A stretch of 11,114 bases of DNA from Promethearchaeota archaeon (GTDB lineage: Archaea > Asgardarchaeota > Lokiarchaeia > Sigynarchaeales > SOKP01): the NCBI GenBank assembly GCA_014730295.1, contig WJIN01000053.1, positions 1 through 11,114 on the forward strand. Direction: 5' to 3'. The first letter of the stretch is position 1. Each line of letters starts with the position of its first letter. The translations under genes were made by a program, and so were the position numbers. Below, one piece after another: positions 7,230-11,114 of the stretch. The notes below the pieces were generated by a model. That model was given only the letters and a program-made list of their open reading frames with translations, was not told the origin of the DNA and searched no databases.

Positions 7230-8219
7230 TCATAGCTGGGATTCTTCCAGACCTTTTATTAAGCAAGTGATTGTACGATTTATCGGAACTTGATCTTCAT
7301 CTTCGCTATATGTAACTATTCTTCCATTAATAAAATCAATTTCCGTCTTCTTTCCTTTCAATACATCCTGCAGCATTGAATTGATATTATCTTTCGTCTT
7401 TCGTGCTACATCAAAACATACTTCCACATAATCTTTGTTAGTGAGATTAATATTTCTCTTCCGAGCAATTACTAGCGCTTCTTCTATGGCATCTCGAATA
7501 AGATTTCTTAACTTCTCCCTTTTAATTAATTCACCATTTTTGAGACGAGTTAAAGCCCCAAATGCGTTAATTCCTATATTTACAAAGATCTTTTCCCAGC
7601 AATTCCGTATAATATCGTCCACAATCTCCGTTTTAATACCCGCCCTTGACATTAATTCTGCCAAAAGACCCAAATCTTCAATGGCACCTTCTTTTTCGCC
7701 TTCTGGAATATCATCCTTAAAAGGAAATCCTATCCTCGTAAAACCTATACCCGTATGCTTCACTTTACCCGGGTGAGGAATTAAGGCTCCGTTAGATGTA
7801 ATTCCACGAATAATTTTATGTTTGGAGATAAAATTTTTAACAATATCCTCATTTCCAATTCCATTTTGGAGAATAACTACCCAATCCGTTCGTTGAATTA
7901 ATTCCTGATATTCTGATAATGCTTCAATTATATCATAGGTTTTAGTCGTTAGAAAAAGGAATTTAAAGCTATCTCCTGAATTATGTTTCAAATAGTCGAG
8001 AATATTAGTATACCCATTTATGTTGTCAATGAGTATTTCTTCTGATCCTTTTTCTAATATTAGCCCATTTTCATTTATTGCCGTTATATGTGCCTCTCTG
8101 CCAAAAAAGTTTATCTCGATTTTATATTCTTCCGAAATAATATTCGCTAAATAACCTCCAAACAAACTACCGATTGATCCTGCTCCAATAAACGCTATCC
8201 GTATTTTTATTGTATTCAT
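7230..8219 (-). CDS. panE: 2-dehydropantoate 2-reductase (ketopantoate reductase)
   Basis: Reduces ketopantoate to pantoate with NAD(P)H for coenzyme A synthesis. The N-terminal Rossmann loop GAGSIG is at residues 12-17. The C-terminal helical domain holds the family's catalytic block, with K210 of CWEK matching the catalytic lysine, N214 and N218 in the following helix, S281 near the substrate site, and E293 in TEIDFINGRIV. Its 329 residues are slightly longer than bacterial PanE. It is the second gene after the DUF72 gene on the minus strand, 30 bp apart with a hairpin between. Archaeal ketopantoate reductases are known targets of CoA feedback. A sister ApbA-family dehydrogenase of other specificity cannot be wholly excluded, but the nearby 4-phosphopantoate--beta-alanine ligase supports this call. 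Confidence 0.88.
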   Translation of the reverse strand: MNTIKIRIAFIGAGSIGSLFGGYLANIISEEYKIEINFFGREAHITAINENGLILEKGSEEILIDNINGYTNILDYLKHNSGDSFKFLFLTTKTYDIIEALSEYQELIQRTDWVVILQNGIGNEDIVKNFISKHKIIRGITSNGALIPHPGKVKHTGIGFTRIGFPFKDDIPEGEKEGAIEDLGLLAELMSRAGIKTEIVDDIIRNCWEKIFVNIGINAFGALTRLKNGELIKREKLRNLIRDAIEEALVIARKRNINLTNKDYVEVCFDVARKTKDNINSMLQDVLKGKKTEIDFINGRIVTYSEDEDQVPINRTITCLIKGLEESQL

Positions 8220-8232
8220 AATCCAATTTCAC

Positions 8233-8247
8233 CGTCTGGATCAGACG
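8233..8247 (-). repeat. intercistronic hairpin between the DUF72 and panE genes
   Basis: CGTCTG and CAGACG form a perfect, GC-rich 6-bp inverted repeat with a 3-base loop. It begins two bases after the DUF72 stop codon and 13 bases before the panE start. There is no T tract after it, so it looks more like an mRNA-stabilising or translation-tuning stem than a terminator. Confidence 0.5.
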
Positions 8248-8249
8248 TT

Positions 8250-9194
8250 CTAATTTTTAAAAAATTTATCTAAGCTCATTTGGCCTTTAGAAACCGTTCC
8301 CGAATCTTTTTTCACTTCTAAGATATCAATATCTCCGGGTCTATTTCGGGGGTGTATGTTTAGTTTATCCATCATCATTAATGAATTCTTAGGAGCATAT
8401 CCCGAAAAATGATTGTTAAAATATATCCCCACAATTTTAGCAGTATCAATAACAGCTTCCACCAACTTGCCATATTTATCGATTTCTTGCTCGCTAAAAA
8501 GATAATCAAACCAAATTCTCTCCCCAAAACCGTGAAATCTAATATAGGCGAACTCTTGATTGGTGATATCCATTCTGGGAGGAAGCGTTGGTTCTATTAC
8601 CGCACAATAGGTTAAAGCATTCTCTCTCAGATATGCAAATGTTTCCTCATCCATCCACGATTCATTTCTGAATTCTACGGCTAAGTTATATGGCGCATCA
8701 CGATAATCAATTGGCCATTCATTTATGAACTCTTTTAAATTGGAAAAATGCTCATCTTTATTAAATGAGGGGGGCAACTGAATGAGGAATGCCAATAATT
8801 TTCCCGATTGAATTAAAGGCTCCATCACCTTCAAATAGACCTCTAAATGATGGTAGCATTCAGTCAGATCTAACTTATTCTCATGAGTGATTACACGGGG
8901 AATTTTTGCCGTAAATACAAAATCATCAGGAGTCCGTATCGCCCACCCCTTCACGATCCTCTTCGAAGGAATATTATAGAAGGTGGTATTAATTTCATTC
9001 GTATAGAAAATCTTGGAATAATAATTGAGAAAATCTTTACTATCTAGGCTCTTAGGATAAAACGGTCCGACCCACTCCTCATAACTCCAGCCCGAACATC
9101 CTATATATGTTCTCTTTGACATTTTGTTTAGTTTATTAACTGCTATTTCACTATAAGATATGTTGCCAAAAAAAGATATTTTTTCAATATCCAT
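8250..9194 (-). CDS. DUF72 (YecE-like) TIM-barrel protein with a C-terminal PIP box
   Basis: Belongs to DUF72/YecE (COG1801), a TIM-barrel family of unproven function. Family blocks are GCSGWSY (residues 32-38), NTTFYNIPS (69-77), AVEFRNESW (172-180), YIRFHG (217-222) and YFNNHFSGYAPKNS (258-271). The C terminus ends QMSLDKFFKN. Residues Q305, L308, F311 and F312 give an exact PCNA-interacting QxxLxxFF pattern after a Lys/Ser/Gly-rich linker, suggesting recruitment to the sliding clamp. The start is uncertain: M25 (position 9122) gives the more usual N terminus just before RTYIGCSGW, while the longer form has a TATA-like TTTTATCC about 22 bases upstream of position 9194. It heads a two-gene unit with panE. 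Confidence 0.88.
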   Translation of the reverse strand: MDIEKISFFGNISYSEIAVNKLNKMSKRTYIGCSGWSYEEWVGPFYPKSLDSKDFLNYYSKIFYTNEINTTFYNIPSKRIVKGWAIRTPDDFVFTAKIPRVITHENKLDLTECYHHLEVYLKVMEPLIQSGKLLAFLIQLPPSFNKDEHFSNLKEFINEWPIDYRDAPYNLAVEFRNESWMDEETFAYLRENALTYCAVIEPTLPPRMDITNQEFAYIRFHGFGERIWFDYLFSEQEIDKYGKLVEAVIDTAKIVGIYFNNHFSGYAPKNSLMMMDKLNIHPRNRPGDIDILEVKKDSGTVSKGQMSLDKFFKN

Positions 9195-9414
9195 CTACCG
9201 ATTTGATTTATTGGATAAAATGATTATGGATAGCCCGAAAATAATTTCCACAAAACAACGCGTTTTTCTTTTCTGATCTCGGTCTTAGTTCCAAACCATA
9301 AAAATAGTGGACAAATTATTACACAATTAACTGTTTGTGTCCCTATCTTACCTATTAAAGTTTTTGGTTTTCAAACCGTAAAGCTTTTAATATCCAAATT
9401 ACTTAAAATATTTG
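9195..9414. promoter_or_regulatory. spacer with promoters for DUF72 (minus) and the RNA region (plus)
   Basis: An AT-rich spacer with no credible gene. On the plus strand, TTTTAATA at 9385-9392, preceded by an A-rich BRE-like stretch (GTAAAGC), would start transcription near 9415. CTTAAAATATTT at 9402-9413 is a second candidate. A short inverted repeat, GGTTT/AAACC, is at 9366-9377. On the minus strand, TTTTATCC at 9213-9220 could be the DUF72 TATA box. Confidence 0.4.
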
Positions 9415-9660
9415 TCGATGGATGAAAGTTAAAGTATGAAAACTTCTATTACATTCATCGCAAGTTATTGGATGGTTCCATGGTTCATCTGTTGATGAAG
9501 CATCACCGATAACTGGCATGGCCCTATGGAAGTCCTTCGGTAATATCGATACGACAGGAAATAGGTGCTTAAGCGACCATACGATCATCGAAAATATCTT
9601 ATCCTTGGTTAGCTTAAGGATACCGTGCCAAGCATGAGAAGAATCATGCTCATAGGAACA
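9415..9660. ncRNA. candidate structured RNA upstream of 23S (unidentified, strand uncertain)
   Basis: A stretch richer in GC than its AT-rich borders on both sides, and dense in inverted repeats. Perfect stems include TATCCTT/AAGGATA (9600-9606/9616-9622), AGCATGA/TCATGCT (9631-9637/9644-9650), TTCATC/GATGAA (9484-9489/9494-9499) and ACCGA/TCGGT (9505-9509/9537-9541). The last encloses ACT/AGT and CAT/ATG, and GGTGC/GC-g-ACC (9564-9578) has one bulge. RNA genes stand out this way in AT-rich archaea. I could not match it to SRP RNA (no conserved helix-8 motif), RNase P RNA (no paired conserved cores) or a tRNA. A 93-codon reading frame on the minus strand (9684-9403) with one CxxC is possible but matches no family I know. 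It may instead be part of a long 23S precursor leader. Confidence 0.4.
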
Positions 9661-9672
9661 CACCCCAAAAAG

Positions 9673-9689
9673 ATAATATTTCATATTAT
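9673..9689. repeat. AT-rich 7-bp inverted repeat at the island's edge
   Basis: ATAATAT and ATATTAT flank the 3-base loop TTC. It sits in the AT-rich gap between the structured island and the 23S leader. It could mark an RNA 3' end or a promoter element. The downstream TTTATGTAAAATAAA might be an internal rRNA promoter. Confidence 0.3.
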
Positions 9690-9728
9690 TTATGTAAAAT
9701 AAACATGGAATAAGTCTTCTTGAAATCG

Positions 9729-9766
9729 TCTCAAATTTTTAATTGTCTTGAGATCGTAGTATCTCA
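9729..9766 (+). promoter_or_regulatory. two mutually exclusive hairpins in the 23S leader
   Basis: TCTCAA (9729-9734) pairs with TTGAGA (9748-9753). TGAGAT (9749-9754) pairs with ATCTCA (9761-9766). Both stems are perfect 6-bp helices and share bases 9749-9753, so only one can form at a time. They lie about 50-80 bases before the 23S start, in the leader of the precursor. Confidence 0.35.
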
Positions 9767-9811
9767 TACACGACACCCTATATGTGAGCTCTCTGAACCT
9801 TTCCCTGAGTA

Positions 9812-11114
9812 GTTGCCAATACGCCTCTCTATTTGGTGGATATCTAGGCTTGGGCACCGATGAAGAGCGTGACAAGCTGCGATAAGCTCGGGTTAGTCGC
9901 ACGTAGACGTTGACCCCGAGATTCTTCAATAGGACATCCGCTCGCGGCTCAATAATCCGCGAGATTCTCCTGTGAGAAGGGGAACCCCGAGAAGTAAAAC
10001 ATTTTAGTATCGGGAGGAAGAGAAAACAAGAGTGATTCCGTGAGTAACGGCGAGCGAAAGCGGAACAGATCAAACCGAATCCCTAGAGAAATCTAGTGGA
10101 AATGTGGTGTGTGGGCCTCGTACGACCTAACCATTGAAAGTGAATACCCCTGGAAAGCGGAGCCATAGAGCGTGATAGCCGCGTAACTGTAAATTGGAAG
10201 GTTGCTGCGAGTGTCCCCGAGTAATGCGGGATAGTTTTCTCGTGTGAACATGCCAGATACACATTGGCAAATCTAAACATGTCCCAAGACCGATAGCGTA
10301 GTAGTAGCGTGAGCGAAAGATGAAAAGAAACCCGGAAGGGCCGTGAAAAGCGCTTGAAACCAAATAGTTTAGTAGGGAAGCGGCGTGGAAGGACAGATTC
10401 TCCGAGAATGAGTCCTGGTGACGGGATATCATATTGGAGAGGACTATCGTCGCTTCATCAGTCTGGAATCATTGGCCAGGGAGTTTGCAGTAGAGGCGAG
10501 CTTAAATGTTTACCAACATGGAGGCAAAGGGAAACCGATATTCCTGCAGCCTAATTATCACATTAGATCGACCTAATTCTTTCGGTGCGGTTTTGCCGTT
10601 TCCGCAAAGGATTAGTGACATCTTCTAAGGAATTAGGTCAGAGGAACGGTCTTAAAGGGCCTAAAGTCGCTGCTGCAAGACCCGAAGCCGGTCGATCTAT
10701 TCCTGGTTAAGATGAAGTCGTTCGAAAGGACGATGGAGGTCTGCACCAGTGCTGACGTACAATTCGCTTGGATGAACTGGGAATAGGAGCAAAAGGCTAA
10801 TCTAGATCGGTAATAGCTGGTTCCTTCCGAAGTTGGTCTCAGCCAAGTCTCAGACGAGGTTGCCAGTGGCGTAGAGCACTAACTGAGGTGTCTGGAGGAG
10901 AGATCCTTCACCCCTCTCTTAAACTCCGAAGCTGCTGGCGCTATAGACTCTGGGAAACGGGTTGGCGGGCGTAAAGTCCGTCGCCGAGAAGGGAACAACC
11001 TAGACTTGGGTTAAGGTCCCAAAGTGCAGGTTAAGTGTTAAACGAAAGGGCGTCATATTTCTAAGACAGCAAAAGGATAGGTATAGAAGTAGCCACTTCC
11101 TAACGAGTGTGTAA
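9812..11114 (+). rRNA. 23S rRNA, 5' part (runs off the window)
   Basis: The 5' domain is recognised by GGTGGAT at 9835, GCGATAAGCTCGG near 9880, GTAACGGCGAGCGAAAGCGG near 10043 and CGTGAAAAGCGCTTGAAACC near 10342. Further on are GACCCGAAGCC near 10679, TAATAGCTGGTTCCTTCCGAAG near 10812 and GGTCCCAAAGTGCAGGTTAAG near 11014. The last bases match the stretch just before the E. coli ~1100 region, so roughly the first third to two-fifths is present. The exact 5' end is estimated from the spacing to GGTGGAT in E. coli. No 16S gene or tRNA precedes it within the window, so it is unlinked from 16S on that side. Open reading frames inside it are artefacts. Confidence 0.95.
10570..10639 (+). other. extra hairpin in 23S domain II (expansion-segment-like)
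   Basis: A perfect 10-bp stem, GACCTAATTC (10570-10579) with GAATTAGGTC (10630-10639), encloses a second stem, TGCGG/CCGCA (10586-10590/10602-10606). It falls between the GGGAAACCGA block (10528) and GACCCGAAGCC (10679). In E. coli the corresponding interval is only a few tens of bases, so several tens of bases are extra here. The position is near eukaryotic ES9. Confidence 0.6.

Noticed and set aside
7435..7776. Plus-strand 113-codon frame opposite panE.
   Set aside because: It is an antisense shadow of the ketopantoate reductase gene and shows no domain.
9493..9540. Box C/D sRNA suggested by TGATGA at 9493.
   Set aside because: No CTGA box D follows at a suitable distance, and the TGATGA is part of a hairpin.
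9415..9660. SRP 7S RNA or RNase P RNA as the identity of the island before 23S.
   Set aside because: On neither strand did I find the SRP helix-8 GGAAGGGAGCA-type motif or the paired conserved cores of RNase P RNA. GGAAGTCC at 9528 resembles one core but has no partner at the right distance.
9403..9684. A 93-codon minus-strand frame with a CDEC/H pattern resembling a zinc finger.
   Set aside because: The spacing does not fit a C2H2 finger, there is only one CxxC, no family is recognisable, and the dense inverted repeats favour RNA. It is kept only as an alternative reading of the candidate RNA.
9690..10554. Open reading frames inside and just before the 23S gene (for example minus 9690-10073, minus 10083-10280, minus 10127-10432, plus 10354-10554).
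   Set aside because: They mostly overlap clearly conserved 23S rRNA and encode low-complexity, Arg/Ser/His-rich peptides without known domains.
1..11114. CRISPR array, insertion sequence, prophage or defence system.
   Set aside because: There are no regularly spaced repeats, no transposase or integrase reading frame, and no nuclease or toxin domains; all protein genes are recognisable housekeeping families apart from DUF72.

Overview
The window looks like a piece of an AT-rich archaeal chromosome. It encodes archaeal-type release factor aRF1 (NIKS and GGQ motifs), archaeal 4-phosphopantoate--beta-alanine ligase, a Get3/ArsA ATPase, an Ard1/NatA-like acetyltransferase, a TtuA/NcsA tRNA thiolase and an initiator tRNA with an apparent D-loop intron. 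Most genes show TATA-like boxes rather than strong Shine-Dalgarno sites. An Asgard (Lokiarchaeia-like) origin is my best guess. The reasons are a 23S rRNA gene with no 16S in front of it and an extra hairpin in domain II of that 23S, near where Asgard LSU rRNAs carry expansion segment ES9. No eukaryotic-signature protein is present to settle this.

Layout, left to right. Positions 1-75 are richer in GC than what follows and may be the 3' end of an upstream 23S rRNA (weak). Initiator tRNA-Met lies on the minus strand at 277-383. A plus-strand pair follows: a membrane site-2 protease (584-2359) and, 6 bp later, the tRNA 2-thiolation enzyme (2366-3349). Convergent to these are minus-strand aRF1 (5702-4428) and get3 (4337-3357). 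Divergent from aRF1 are plus-strand 4-phosphopantoate--beta-alanine ligase (5796-6599) and the NatA-like acetyltransferase (6689-7225). Convergent to those is a minus-strand pair: a DUF72 protein with a C-terminal PCNA-binding-type motif (9194-8250), then ketopantoate reductase (8219-7230). The last 1.9 kb holds a spacer, a GC-richer hairpin-dense island that may be an unrecognised structured RNA (about 9415-9660), a structured leader, and the 5' part of a 23S rRNA that runs off the window.

Two functional themes stand out. One is the making and fate of nascent proteins: initiator tRNA, tRNA thiolation, peptide release, tail-anchored protein targeting, N-terminal acetylation, an intramembrane protease and 23S rRNA. 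The other is coenzyme A synthesis: ketopantoate reductase and 4-phosphopantoate--beta-alanine ligase catalyse two of the archaeal pantoate-branch steps (pantoate kinase, between them, is not in the window). No mobile element, CRISPR array or defence cassette was seen. The observations most worth a second look are the PIP-box tail on the DUF72 protein, the structured-RNA island before the 23S, the D-loop intron in the initiator tRNA, and the 23S insertion hairpin.
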